Below are positions 1-8,420 of a stretch of DNA of 53,397 nucleotides, one piece after another. The notes under the pieces were generated by a model. That model had not been told where the DNA came from. It was given only the letters and a program-made list of their open reading frames with translations, and searched no databases. The DNA is from an uncultured Prevotellaceae bacterium (lineage in GTDB: Bacteria > Bacteroidota > Bacteroidia > Bacteroidales > Bacteroidaceae). Every line of letters begins with the position of its first letter. Within the stretch, counting starts at the first letter, position 1. Where the stretch lies: contig CACXMM010000021.1 in the NCBI GenBank assembly GCA_902768785.1, positions 1 to 53,397 of the forward strand, in the 5' to 3' direction. Made by a program: the position numbers and the translations under genes.

Positions 1-55
1 GACTCAGGGCTAGTTCTTGTAGCTCCAACAAATCTTGATCTTCTCTTTTCTCCAT
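1..55 (-). CDS. Possible 5' end of a gene leaving the window
   Basis: Reading leftward from an ATG at 55, an open frame gives MEKREDQDLLELQELALS and runs off the left edge. The peptide is acidic and probably helical. It is too short to assign to a family and no TAnnTTTG promoter is visible in front of it, so it may not be a real gene. Confidence 0.3.
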   Translation of the reverse strand, partial: MEKREDQDLLELQELALS

Positions 56-170
56 TTTATAACGTTGTTTTTGATTCAACGTTTTTCAGGGCAAGACACA
101 GTGTACCATGATTTAATTGTTTTTGCTGACAACCCAACATCGTTTCCACCATTTCATACGTCACAATAGT

Positions 171-275
171 ACTTTGAATAATGAAACAAAATACCTGATA
201 GACACACTCACAAAAAATCTGGTAATGAAGGTAACTCCTTATTCTTTGAATGCTGAAACATTCACTATTCAATAA
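171..275 (+). pseudogene. Gene relic, first copy of a repeated fragment
   Basis: The frame reads ...ETKYLIDTLTKNLVMKV and then diverges to a stop at 273-275. Almost the same peptide (ETKHLIDTLTKNLVMKV) is encoded at about 1744-1793, so both are relics of one gene family. There is no start codon context or intact frame. Function is not recognised; the longer copy at 1744-1954 shows what the rest looked like. Confidence 0.45.
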
Positions 276-290
276 GCGTAAAAACAAGCA

Positions 291-317
291 AATTGTGTCG
301 CAGGTCGCGACACAATT
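291..317 (-). terminator. Hairpin terminator after the 342-986 gene
   Basis: AATTGTGTCGC (291-301) and GCGACACAATT (307-317) are perfect 11-base inverted arms with a 5-base loop. On the minus strand the hairpin follows the stop at 342 and is followed by a T-rich run (TTGCTTGTTTTT), the layout of a Rho-independent terminator. Confidence 0.6.
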
Positions 318-341
318 GCAAGCAGGACATGGAAAATTATT

Positions 342-986
342 TTAATTCTTCTTTTTTTTCTGCCCTTTCTGGTAGTCTTTCAGATAGTCAGAAAGTTCCT
401 CACCAAAGTTCTCAAAGATGCCGATTAAGCGCCCAATCTGCTTGAAACTACTTTCGCCTTTCAGTCCCTCAAATTTCAAGATAAGTTTAACTTCGTCAGT
501 GTTGAGGTCTCTCACCTCAAAAATGCCATTGGCCTTAGCCTCACCTCCTTTTATTCCACCCAAACCATACTTAACGGCAGGACCGAAATCAATCATTGTA
601 AGCCGGAGAACAACCTTGTAGTCCTTTCCGAGTTTTGATAGTTTCAATCCCTGTTTCACTTCGTTATTGTAATGCTCCCTGAAAGCCTTGTAGCATTTTT
701 CCTTGTCTTTAGTTTCCCAGTCGGTCGTCCATTTGTCGTCATCTTCATCTTGAGCCTGCATCCATGTGGAAAAGTCAACATCGTCTTCATGGTCCTTGCT
801 GTTTGTGACCATCATCTGAGAATAGTCAATTTCAAAAACAGCCGTTTTTTTCAGTTCGAACAAAACGTCCAGACTGCCCTCAACTATGGTGAACAGTTCC
901 GATTTCGCATTCAAGTTTACGGCGGTTAAAAACATAAGGGCAACTATCCAACCCCTCTTCGATTGTAAATCTCTTGTTTTCTTCAT
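342..986 (-). CDS. Secreted protein of unknown function, paralog of the protein at 19178-19768
   Basis: A 214-residue protein with an N-terminal signal peptide (hydrophobic stretch about residues 13-25, ending near NLNAKS), so probably periplasmic or outer-membrane associated. The C-terminus is a lysine run. It shares a pattern with the 196-residue protein at 19178-19768: a V-x-x-G-x-x-x-V start, a V/FE-[FI]-[ND]-Y segment, KxDYK followed by a beta strand (VVLRLTMIDFG here, MLIHVTYLDLG there), and a later ELKG/GLKG motif. I do not recognise a named domain. Its promoter (TAGATTTG at 1094-1101, minus) is preceded by a LytTR-type operator at 1143-1172, so it is a likely LytTR target. Function unknown. 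Confidence 0.85.
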   Translation of the reverse strand: MKKTRDLQSKRGWIVALMFLTAVNLNAKSELFTIVEGSLDVLFELKKTAVFEIDYSQMMVTNSKDHEDDVDFSTWMQAQDEDDDKWTTDWETKDKEKCYKAFREHYNNEVKQGLKLSKLGKDYKVVLRLTMIDFGPAVKYGLGGIKGGEAKANGIFEVRDLNTDEVKLILKFEGLKGESSFKQIGRLIGIFENFGEELSDYLKDYQKGQKKKKN

Positions 987-1093
987 AACGGAAATTCAGT
1001 TTGTGCCAATTAATCCCAGGAAATTGGCGGTTTTGTTTTGGGACGTGGGACTTGCAGACCGTAGTCTGCCGTTCCTTGTTGTTATTCAAAATG

Positions 1094-1101
1094 CAAATCT
1101 A
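1094..1101 (-). promoter_or_regulatory. -7 promoter box TAGATTTG for the 342-986 gene
   Basis: On the minus strand the sequence reads TAGATTTG, matching the Bacteroidetes -7 consensus TAnnTTTG. A TTTG lies 16 bases upstream (1118-1121). The leader to the ATG at 986 would be about 100 bases. Confidence 0.55.
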
Positions 1102-1142
1102 CAAATTCTTTTGTTCTCAAAGTTCTCTTTCTATGCTTCAGG

Positions 1143-1172
1143 GTACGAAAGCATGATTATGGTGTACGAAAA
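1143..1172 (-). promoter_or_regulatory. LytTR-type operator, direct repeats
   Basis: On the minus strand TTTTCGTAC (1172-1164) and CTTTCGTAC (1151-1143) are direct repeats with starts 21 bases apart. The inner repeat starts 50 bases from the start of the TAGATTTG box at 1101. The site overlaps the 3' end of the LytTR gene at 1157-1558. Confidence 0.6.
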
Positions 1173-1558
1173 GCATGTTCGTCCGTTTGCATTTCCATTT
1201 CCTCCGCCAGTTTGGTGAGAGCCTTGGTCGTAACTTTTATAGTCACTTTCCTGGTTGTTCCGAATAGGTTGACCATAAACGTAAGCAGTTGCTTGCTCGG
1301 CTGGATGCGAAGCACATAATCCGTATTCACCATATATGATTTTCCGACCAACACGAACCGCTTCCTGATACCCTCAGGGATCTGCTCGTCCATCATCTTT
1401 GCTATCTCTGCCCGCTGATAGGTAAGAGTGTTGAGCACGCCCCCATCAGCAAGGTAGATGTCGCAATAATTCCCGTCAGCCTGGATGTATAGAATGTTGC
1501 TCAGGCGGAGGTAGAGCACTTCGCTCTTGTTCTTAATAGTCAGAACCAATTCTTTCAT
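1157..1558 (-). CDS. Stand-alone LytTR DNA-binding regulator (copy 1)
   Basis: A 133-residue protein that is almost entirely one LytTR domain: I-x-Y-I-x-A-D-G-N-Y near residue 24-33, a FVLVGKSYMVN segment near 68-78 matching the F-[VI]-R-[IV]-[GH]-[RK]-S-[YF]-[LIV]-[VI]-N core, and a C-terminal strand-turn region. There is no receiver domain or membrane segment, so activity must be set by a partner or by expression. It reads toward the secreted gene at 342-986. Its own promoter (TATCTTTG at 1653-1660, minus) carries a LytTR-type direct repeat, suggesting autoregulation. The second LytTR protein (9590-9979) has the same size and architecture. Confidence 0.92.
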   Translation of the reverse strand: MKELVLTIKNKSEVLYLRLSNILYIQADGNYCDIYLADGGVLNTLTYQRAEIAKMMDEQIPEGIRKRFVLVGKSYMVNTDYVLRIQPSKQLLTFMVNLFGTTRKVTIKVTTKALTKLAEEMEMQTDEHAFRTP

Positions 1559-1652
1559 TTAACTATGTTTTTAATTGTATTTAATTATTCAACAATTGTT
1601 TATTTTCTGGCATAAAGATGATTTGCATTATATTTTTTATATTCGACAAGTG

Positions 1653-1660
1653 CAAAGATA
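1653..1660 (-). promoter_or_regulatory. -7 promoter box TATCTTTG for LytTR gene 1
   Basis: The minus strand reads TATCTTTG, an exact TAnnTTTG match, about 95 bases before the ATG at 1558. Confidence 0.65.
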
Positions 1661-1702
1661 CGAAAGATCTCGGTGACATTTACCCCCTCCACATGTGCAA
1701 AT

Positions 1703-1732
1703 GTATGAAATACCCGTTTGGCTGTACGAAAT
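1703..1732 (-). promoter_or_regulatory. LytTR-type operator before LytTR gene 1
   Basis: The minus strand reads ATTTCGTAC (1732-1724), 12 bases, then ATTTCATAC (1711-1703). Starts are 21 bases apart and the inner repeat begins 51 bases from the start of the -7 box. Two 9-base direct repeats with a 12-base gap is the known LytTR binding geometry (as for AgrA). Confidence 0.65.
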
Positions 1733-1743
1733 ATAACTATAGA

Positions 1744-1954
1744 AACTAAACACCTAATAGACACACTCACCAAGAATCTGGTAATGAAAGTAATGTAAGA
1801 TTTTGGTTAGTCCATTCGAGAAGCAATGGATGCTGTTTACAATTCCCAGCTCTACAAGAAAATTCTTGATATCGAGACTGGCATGTATTATCAAAGCGCA
1901 GGTTATAATTATAAGTATCTACGCAGAGAACTATTGACAGGGAAAATGCTTTGA
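1744..1954 (+). pseudogene. Gene relic with two in-frame stops
   Basis: One frame reads ETKHLIDTLTKNLVMKVM, then TAA-Asp-Phe-Gly-TAG, then SIREAMDAVYNSQLYKKI and on to a stop at 1952-1954. Restoring the two stops gives one continuous small protein, with a helical N-terminal half and a [IP]-E-T-G-M-Y-Y-Q-S segment near the C-terminus. It resembles small Bacteroidales proteins found near DUF3791-type genes, but that is from memory and uncertain. An ATG-initiated remainder (1826-1954, 42 codons) could still be translated. Confidence 0.55.
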
Positions 1955-1984
1955 TTAGCCCAAATCAGATTGTATGGATTAACC

Positions 1985-2014
1985 ATTTCATACATTCACG
2001 CGCCCATTTCATAC
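1985..2014 (+). promoter_or_regulatory. LytTR-type operator before the kinase cassette
   Basis: ATTTCATAC occurs at 1985-1993 and again at 2006-2014, 21 bases start to start. The inner repeat begins 60 bases from the start of the TATCTTTG box at 2066, about one helical turn further than in the other five sites of this window. Confidence 0.5.
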
Positions 2015-2065
2015 AATTCTGTTATTTTTTCTTCCATAATTCTTGGAATTATCAAGAAAATACCC

Positions 2066-2073
2066 TATCTTTG
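2066..2073 (+). promoter_or_regulatory. -7 promoter box TATCTTTG for the kinase-receiver-nuclease operon
   Basis: An exact TAnnTTTG match lies about 220 bases before the chosen ATG at 2296. The long untranslated stretch (2080-2295) shows no clear gene or hairpin. An alternative in-frame start at 2218 (non-ATG) would shorten it. Confidence 0.55.
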
Positions 2074-2295
2074 CCCTTGAACTCGTTGATTATCGGCCTG
2101 TTTCCGAACACACCGAATTGAGACGAGTCACATACATATTAAAAGGCGTTTTCTGAACTTTTTTAGTTTTAAGTTACTCCTACTTGAACTTTAATCAGAT
2201 AGAGGCTCCCGCGTCTTTTGCATTTATTAAATGCTACCACTTTCATACTACTAACCGCCAAACCTTGGAGAGTCATAGGCAAAAAAGATTGCGTT

Positions 2296-4821
2296 ATGGT
2301 CGAAATAGGAAGTGTATTATCAGAAATAAAGAAAAAAGAATATCAACTTAGAAATCTTTCCAATTCAAAATCCTCATCCGTGTTGCCTGGTGAAATGAAT
2401 CACAAAACAGAACCAGATTTGATACGATCTAAAGATCTGGATTTGATGTTGGCTTTTTTAATTGCATCTTTCTATAATGGTGTTTTCGATGAAAAGGTAT
2501 TAAAGGATTTTGATGATGTTTCTATAGAAATTGGAAATCTTCACACTGATTCTATTCTTAATTTATGGAATAGGATAAAATTAGACTACCATAATCAAAA
2601 ACAACTATTAGAGATGATTGAATCATATCATCTCAATGCATTTAAGAATTCCACAAATGACAAATTAGTCATAAAGTGGTTGTCCTCTAATTTACTATTT
2701 ACTTTTAGTGTTTGGGACTCAGGAGGTATTGTTGAAATTAATCAGATGTGTGCCAGTGTTTTGCTCGCAACTCAAGAAAAGATAGGCCTAAACTTAATTA
2801 AAGGTAGTTGTTTAGTAAGAGGAGATTGTCAAATCATTGCTTCGTATTATTTTGAAAATGCGAATGATGATATGACTCTAACTTTTGTTCCATCAAGCTA
2901 TGGCTTTTTTAATAGGATACAATTAGTTTTATGCTTTTGGAAAGTATTGTATCCCAATGTTCAATGTCTAGAATGCATTGAAGATAACACGATTGTTTTT
3001 CCTTTCGAAGAAGTACTGTTTGATAACGTTTTACTCTTTTTATATGATGATAAAGAAGATTACTCACTCATTGAGGAATCACTAAATTTTGTTTCTGATA
3101 AAGGATTGTGTTTCGCACCAAGGTATAATACAGGACTTATAGATAAGGATACTTTCTGTAAATGGTCATTTCCTATCATCTTTAGGAATATTTACAATAG
3201 CTCAGTATATGCGTATCTATGTTTGAAAGAGAAATGCGCTTCCTCACTTATCCGATATGTGGATATTCACAATCCTGATGAAGAAAATCTTCAATATGAA
3301 AATAGAAACTCTATCACTGATTTTGTTGTAGAATGCATAAACAACGATAGTTTTAGAGATGAATGTATGATCCTTGATAAAGAGGATTTTATTATTCACT
3401 CTGATGATATAACCAGAGTTGAAAGAAAGAAAGACCAACGTGATTGGGTATATCGTCCTGTTCAGGACATGATTATCTTCGAAGATAATGACGATGAGTT
3501 CCTTATGACCTCAATCCCTAATCAGGCTTGTGTCGTTGGCTTGAGCTTTCCAACAAATCCATTTTACCCAGATCTTCCCGAAAAGTATTATCTTGATAGT
3601 AAATTCCATAATGTTCCTGATGACAAGGATATTCACGATGAATTTTCTTTCGTTAAAGACGAAAATCAACACTGCAAATTGTTTTGTACAGATGCTTTCT
3701 TGGAAAAGCTGCGGTATCATCTTTCTTATCGTGGGGATATCCATGCTTATGCAAGTGAATATTATAACTTCTTTAATAGAGTGCAGTGTCGCATAACCAG
3801 AAAGGCTCGTTTGCTTTCTTGCGGAAATAAACTCGTTAAAGTTTATGGAACTGAGCAGAATCCTGTTTGTTACCAAAATGTTTCTGTATATCCAGAGTAT
3901 GAATACCTAGACTGCGAATGGATTTTCGAGCCTGTATTTGTAAATCCCGAGTACGATGAAGATTTTGTAATATGGGCACGTTCTAATTGGAAGTATTCTG
4001 ATCGCTATATGCTTATACCTCCAACAGTAGAACGACAGCACGAATTCTTTTTGAAGATGAAAGATGAGTACGATATCAAGAATGCCAGTCTCATACAAAC
4101 GACAAGAGAAGATGAGCGAAGACGGATTTCTATCGATTTACACTATTTGAAACATGATGCTGCTCAGTATCTTTCTTCAATTAATTCAGCAGCACAGCTG
4201 ATTATAAACAAAATGAAAGATAATAGTCTTTCGTTGGATGACACAATCGTGCCAGGATACACTGTTAATGATAAATTGACAAATATCAGTAAAAGCACAA
4301 AAAGAATAACAGAATTCCTAAATCAAATGATATTCCTAACGGATAACGTTGTTAAAACGCCAAAGGGTATAAAAACCTTGTTGGAGGAATTCGTAAATGG
4401 TTGCTTAAAGAGTAATCATTATGGAATTTCATTGTCTATAAATGAAAACATGGAAGGAGTTATGTGCCTTTTGGATGAACGAATAAATAAAGTGTTTACG
4501 AACATTTTATCTAACGCAGAACGTCATGCCTTTACAAATAAAAGGAAAAAAGACTACCAATTGATCATAGATGCCCAAAAAGAGAATGATGTGATAGTAA
4601 TTACCTTCAAGAATAATGGTACACCTCCAGATTCGACATTAACCGAAGAAGGCTTTTTTACTCGAGGTATGTATGTGGGGGAGACAGGCCATAGTGGATT
4701 TGGAGGAAGCATAATACGTGATACTATTGAAGCCCAAGGGGGAATAGTACACCTTCTACTAAATGAAAATAATGAATATCCATTTATCATTGAAATTAAA
4801 TTACCTGTTTATCATGATTGA
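2296..4821 (+). CDS. Large sensor histidine kinase with an unidentified 600-residue N-terminal part
   Basis: The 841-residue protein ends in a complete histidine kinase core. The H-box is LHYLKHDAAQYL with the likely phospho-acceptor His620; the N-box is NILSNAERHAF (Asn736/Asn740); FKNNGTPPD and GHSGFGGS (about 798) are the G1 and G2 boxes. There is no convincing membrane helix or signal peptide, so it should sense something in the cytoplasm. Residues 1-600 match no domain I know. Part of it (about 150-270) has a strand pattern ending VFPFEEVLFDNVLLFL that faintly recalls the last strands of HsdM-type methylases; this is weak. The start at 2296 is the first ATG; it is uncertain. It overlaps the receiver gene by 8 bases, so the two are probably translationally coupled and form a two-component pair. 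Confidence 0.85.
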   Translation: MVEIGSVLSEIKKKEYQLRNLSNSKSSSVLPGEMNHKTEPDLIRSKDLDLMLAFLIASFYNGVFDEKVLKDFDDVSIEIGNLHTDSILNLWNRIKLDYHNQKQLLEMIESYHLNAFKNSTNDKLVIKWLSSNLLFTFSVWDSGGIVEINQMCASVLLATQEKIGLNLIKGSCLVRGDCQIIASYYFENANDDMTLTFVPSSYGFFNRIQLVLCFWKVLYPNVQCLECIEDNTIVFPFEEVLFDNVLLFLYDDKEDYSLIEESLNFVSDKGLCFAPRYNTGLIDKDTFCKWSFPIIFRNIYNSSVYAYLCLKEKCASSLIRYVDIHNPDEENLQYENRNSITDFVVECINNDSFRDECMILDKEDFIIHSDDITRVERKKDQRDWVYRPVQDMIIFEDNDDEFLMTSIPNQACVVGLSFPTNPFYPDLPEKYYLDSKFHNVPDDKDIHDEFSFVKDENQHCKLFCTDAFLEKLRYHLSYRGDIHAYASEYYNFFNRVQCRITRKARLLSCGNKLVKVYGTEQNPVCYQNVSVYPEYEYLDCEWIFEPVFVNPEYDEDFVIWARSNWKYSDRYMLIPPTVERQHEFFLKMKDEYDIKNASLIQTTREDERRRISIDLHYLKHDAAQYLSSINSAAQLIINKMKDNSLSLDDTIVPGYTVNDKLTNISKSTKRITEFLNQMIFLTDNVVKTPKGIKTLLEEFVNGCLKSNHYGISLSINENMEGVMCLLDERINKVFTNILSNAERHAFTNKRKKDYQLIIDAQKENDVIVITFKNNGTPPDSTLTEEGFFTRGMYVGETGHSGFGGSIIRDTIEAQGGIVHLLLNENNEYPFIIEIKLPVYHD

Positions 4822-5692
4822 TGTTTTATGGCTGGAAGACCAAGCAGATTGCTTGAGAGACTTCTATGATTTGGCAGAAGCTTCCGATGTTAGACTGATC
4901 ATAAAGAAAACAGCAGAAGAGGCAGAGTTTTTTATAAACGATGCTTCTCAACATTTAGATGCTGCCATTTTGGATGCCCGTGGTTTCCAACATTCAACTT
5001 CTGAACAAAAAGGAACGAGGGGCATGCATGTTATTAAAGATTTGCTGGTTCAAAAGAAAATTCCATTTGCGATTTTCAGTGGAGAGGCAAGCATTGTAGC
5101 TAATGAAGAGTTTCGAAGTGCCATTCCTGATGATGTGGCAATATTTGAGAAAGGAAAAGATGAAGATATAGTGATTGAGCATGTTAAAAGAATTGTAAAG
5201 GATTCGCCCAATGTAAAGATTAAGAGTGAATATGCTTTGGCTTTTTCTGTTTTCTCAAATCCCAAACTACAAGATTTATTTGATGAGGAGTATATTTTAA
5301 AGAACCAGAACGTATTGATAAAACTACTCAAGAATAAAGACGATAATAGGAATTTGGCAAGTTGTATTCGTGACTTATATGAAAGTTTTATCTTCAATAT
5401 CTTTGAACTGTATGGTTTTTTTGATAAGGAAACAGACGAGTATGGAAACGTCAACTTCAACAAAACGGCTTACAAACTTGAAAATAAAGAATCAAGGTAT
5501 AGAGGTAAGGAATTTATTGGAAAGATGGCTTGCATGGTCGCCTTATATAGTCAAGCACTAAATCATAGTAGAGACACGACTTCGATTGGTAAATATCTGA
5601 ATCGCTCTTGCAATACTTATTATTGTATGTGTTTACTAAATGGTATTTTAGCTGTTATGTCGTGGCTAGATGAATTAATTAACAATCAATAG
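4814..5692 (+). CDS. Receiver-domain protein with unknown helical C-terminal domain
   Basis: 292 residues. Residues 1-120 form a response-regulator receiver: acidic pair Glu8-Asp9 (WLEDQ), phospho-acceptor Asp54 (AILDARG), Ser89 (AIFSGE) and Lys113 (IFEKGK), all in the right order. Residues 125-292 are predicted all-helical, with no helix-turn-helix I can identify, so it is probably not a classical transcription factor. A late NHSRDTTS motif and the helix layout loosely recall HEPN/Abi-type C-terminal domains, but this is only an impression. The ATG at 4814 overlaps the kinase stop; a longer frame upstream would lie inside the kinase gene. Partner of the kinase, and 13 bases upstream of the nuclease gene. 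Confidence 0.85.
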   Translation: MIDVLWLEDQADCLRDFYDLAEASDVRLIIKKTAEEAEFFINDASQHLDAAILDARGFQHSTSEQKGTRGMHVIKDLLVQKKIPFAIFSGEASIVANEEFRSAIPDDVAIFEKGKDEDIVIEHVKRIVKDSPNVKIKSEYALAFSVFSNPKLQDLFDEEYILKNQNVLIKLLKNKDDNRNLASCIRDLYESFIFNIFELYGFFDKETDEYGNVNFNKTAYKLENKESRYRGKEFIGKMACMVALYSQALNHSRDTTSIGKYLNRSCNTYYCMCLLNGILAVMSWLDELINNQ

Positions 5693-5705
5693 TTTTATAT
5701 TAGTT

Positions 5706-7988
5706 ATGTTAAAAGAATGGAATCCTGAAATTCAGCGTATTCATGATAAATACGGAAGTTCATTTGACGGTATTCCTATGGAATACATAGAAATGTTTGA
5801 AGAAATTGATACTATACTTGACAAGTTTGACGAACTAATATGTGATTATCTAGAGGATTTGAAAGCATACGCTCTAATGTATAGAAATGTTCACATTAAA
5901 TCCAACAGAGTTATAGATAGAATATATTTTGCCAAGAAAGCAGAAGAAATAAAAGGATATAAAAACAAGATATACTCTCAAAATGGAAACAAGAGAACTC
6001 AAGTTCTAAGATACTATCTTGAATATGGTTCCTTGTTCGAAATGTATTGTCTTAAACAAGTTGGCATAAAATTGGAGCAATTCAAGTTTTCCCGTGGGGA
6101 ACTTAAAAAAACAACTGAAATATCAATAGAAGATTATAATAACATACGAAGAGGTCAATTAGGAAGAGAATTTGGTATCGTTTCTCTTTCCAATGAGCAA
6201 TGCGAAATTCTTCTTAATAATATAGTAGAATTAGAGACAATAATAACAAACAACAATTATCAAATAAATTCTTTCCCATTATATGAAGATGCTGAAGATT
6301 TTGTTAAAAATATTGTCGTTCCTTTTTATTACGAAGAGAATCATTTGAATTTGAATCGACAAGGACTAAAGCGTTTTGCAGAAGAAAAAAGAAGAACTAT
6401 GAATGTATTTTCTAATAGCCTTTTTGAAGAAGGTAAACTTATTACCCAATTATTTAAACAAAAAGAAAAAATCTCAAACAACTATACAGATGACAGAATA
6501 AACAAGTTGCTAAATGAAAAAGAAGAACTGCTGAAACCGTCTCATGACTTAGAATCTCTAAATACCACTTTCAAAACGGAAGTTAGTATTCCTACATATT
6601 CTGAGTTTTTTGTACCTTTCGTATGGCGTCCATTTGGTATTTCTGATGAAGAATATAGGAAAAAACGAAGGGAAATCGAGGAAAAGGCTAGAATTGAATG
6701 GGAAAAAAAACGTAAGTTTGAACAATTACGTAAACAAACGAGTGAATTAATGAAAGCAGTAAACCGACAGCAGTTGAATACACAAATAAAAGAGAATGAG
6801 CCAAAGATAGATAATATAGACAAGGAGATAATCAGTTTAAGGAAACAGTATAGGGAGGAGATTACAACAAGGTACAATTCTTTTATCAACAAATTATGCT
6901 TTTTGCTGTTTAATAACAAATCTAATATTTGGGATTATATGTTTAGGCATCAAGAGGAATTGCAAGATTATATCAGTTCATTCTATAAGAATGAGTATAT
7001 GAAATGTTTGCGGTCTGAGTTGAAAAGATCCCTGATCTTTTCAATTGATAGTTTTGTCCAGACAAAGAACCAATATAATCCTACGATTAATGTTGGTTGG
7101 ATAGAACAACATCATAGAAAGGATGGAAACAGGAGTAAACATCTAGCAGAAGCAAGAACCTGGGCTACTTATATAAAAGAATTAATTAAAGAACTCGAAG
7201 AACAAAAAAGAAAAGCTCGCGAAGAACAAGAAAGGAAAAGACTTGAACAGTTTAGGTTCAACATTCGAAATAAACATGGGAATGATAGTAAGATTACTTT
7301 CCGAGAATCAGACCATATATATATGGTTGATGGTGTTCCTCTTGATTCCGTAACATCGTTTGTCACTAATTGCTTCCCTAAGTTCAATACCAACTTTTAC
7401 GCAAAACGTAAAGCAGAAGAGTTAGGCAAACGTCCTGAAGAAGTGTTAGCAGAGTGGGAGAAGAAAGGACAGGAAAGTCGTGAGTTGGGAACAGCTATGC
7501 ACAGAAAGATAGAAGATTACTATTTGGGTAAGAATCCCGCATCAGATGAGACTTTCGATTTGTTTAGGATTTTTGCTAATAAGATCACATTGAAGCCTTA
7601 CCGAACAGAATGGGCTGTATATGATTGGGAGCATAAGATTGCAGGTACAATTGATTTCGTGGATTACCAGAATGGAGAATATATCATATATGATTGGAAG
7701 CGCAGTAGCAAGTTAATTGCTGGTAATGGATTGCCGATCAAAAAGAGTATCTATGGAGAGAAGGCTCTGCCACCTATAGATCATTTAGATGACACACCAT
7801 ATTATCACTATGCGCTTCAATTAGGTCTTTATAAATACATATTGGAAAAAGATTATAAAATAAAGGTAAGCAAACTTAGGCTTGGTATTTTCCATCCTTC
7901 TTATAATAAGCCATACATATTAGAGATTCCATATCTGGAGGATGAAATAAACATGTTGTTTGGCTTGAAGTCTGAAGTGATATTTTAA
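5706..7988 (+). CDS. Coiled-coil protein with C-terminal RecB-like PD-(D/E)XK nuclease domain
   Basis: 760 residues. The first 500 are charged and helical with long coiled-coil stretches (about 300-400 and 480-520) and no recognised domain. Residues about 535-740 are a RecB/Cas4-type nuclease: GTAMHRKIE (Gly595, His599), Asp650 in GTIDFV, and Asp663-x-Lys665 in YDWKRS, that is the complete G-x-x-x-H / D / DxK signature. It should cut DNA and is likely the effector of the cassette. It begins 13 bases after the receiver gene, so kinase, receiver and nuclease form one operon. The combination suggests signal-controlled DNA cleavage, for example in defence against phages or plasmids. This is inference from layout. 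Confidence 0.85.
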   Translation: MLKEWNPEIQRIHDKYGSSFDGIPMEYIEMFEEIDTILDKFDELICDYLEDLKAYALMYRNVHIKSNRVIDRIYFAKKAEEIKGYKNKIYSQNGNKRTQVLRYYLEYGSLFEMYCLKQVGIKLEQFKFSRGELKKTTEISIEDYNNIRRGQLGREFGIVSLSNEQCEILLNNIVELETIITNNNYQINSFPLYEDAEDFVKNIVVPFYYEENHLNLNRQGLKRFAEEKRRTMNVFSNSLFEEGKLITQLFKQKEKISNNYTDDRINKLLNEKEELLKPSHDLESLNTTFKTEVSIPTYSEFFVPFVWRPFGISDEEYRKKRREIEEKARIEWEKKRKFEQLRKQTSELMKAVNRQQLNTQIKENEPKIDNIDKEIISLRKQYREEITTRYNSFINKLCFLLFNNKSNIWDYMFRHQEELQDYISSFYKNEYMKCLRSELKRSLIFSIDSFVQTKNQYNPTINVGWIEQHHRKDGNRSKHLAEARTWATYIKELIKELEEQKRKAREEQERKRLEQFRFNIRNKHGNDSKITFRESDHIYMVDGVPLDSVTSFVTNCFPKFNTNFYAKRKAEELGKRPEEVLAEWEKKGQESRELGTAMHRKIEDYYLGKNPASDETFDLFRIFANKITLKPYRTEWAVYDWEHKIAGTIDFVDYQNGEYIIYDWKRSSKLIAGNGLPIKKSIYGEKALPPIDHLDDTPYYHYALQLGLYKYILEKDYKIKVSKLRLGIFHPSYNKPYILEIPYLEDEINMLFGLKSEVIF

Positions 7989-8172
7989 TAACATACCTGA
8001 TAGAAAAGAAATTGATGTTTCTTTTGTTACATTCCCTGATGACTCACATAAGGAATGGAAAAGAATTAGTTCTGATCCTTTATTAGTTTATAATATGCCC
8101 CAAATAGTTAAGGAGATAGAAGACTGCATTTCGTGTAATTTACAGATGATAAAAGTATTAAATATGAGATAA
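7979..8172 (+). pseudogene. Gene fragment directly after the nuclease gene
   Basis: A frame shifted by +1 from the nuclease gene reads RKEIDVSFVTFPDDSHKEW... through to ...IKVLNMR and a stop at 8170-8172. Composition looks protein-coding (mixed charged and hydrophobic, no low complexity) but there is no ATG before an internal Met, so it is probably the C-terminal end of a lost gene. Not recognised. Confidence 0.4.
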
Positions 8173-8183
8173 TTCAAGGAATT

Positions 8184-8344
8184 CGGGCAATCGGCATCAC
8201 GCAAGTGAAGAGGGAAATAGCGAATATGACCAGCATCCCCACCTCCAAGGCGGGGATAGAAAGGAAAATCGGGAATGTGAAATTAAAAGCCCTGTTGGGG
8301 AAGAAGTGAGATTCATTTCGTACGTCCGAACAGGTATTTCATAC
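8184..8344 (+). repeat. 161-bp direct repeat, copy A (small-protein relic plus operator)
   Basis: 8184-8344 matches 9372-9532 without a gap, with scattered substitutions. It contains the last ~41 codons of the small basic protein described at 9324-9497 (here RAIGITQVKREIANMTSIPT... to a stop at 8307-8309, missing its normal start) followed by the LytTR-type operator. The frame upstream (KSIKYEIIQG) is unrelated to that of the intact copy, so the junction is near 8184. Confidence 0.75.
8315..8344 (+). promoter_or_regulatory. LytTR-type operator before the DUF1810 gene
   Basis: ATTTCGTAC (8315-8323) and ATTTCATAC (8336-8344), starts 21 bases apart; the inner repeat begins 50 bases before the start of the -7 box at 8386. 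Confidence 0.65.
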
Positions 8345-8385
8345 AAAAGGCTGATGAATAATGCGGTATTTAGAAAAAACAATCG

Positions 8386-8393
8386 TAGTTTTG
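8386..8393 (+). promoter_or_regulatory. -7 promoter box TAGTTTTG for the DUF1810 gene
   Basis: Matches TAnnTTTG and lies 27 bases before the ATG at 8421, a normal leader length. Confidence 0.6.
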
Positions 8394-8420
8394 CATTACA
8401 AATAACACTTTATCAGAATA

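Noticed and set aside
151-159. Single ATTTCATAC half-site near the left edge
   Set aside because: No partner repeat 21 bases to either side.
57-287. 76-codon minus-strand frame
   Set aside because: Cys/Phe-rich composition, no promoter, and it overlaps the relic on the other strand and the hairpin region.
7979-8172. Fourth gene of the kinase cassette
   Set aside because: No start codon in a sensible position; it looks like the tail of a lost gene, so it was listed as a relic.
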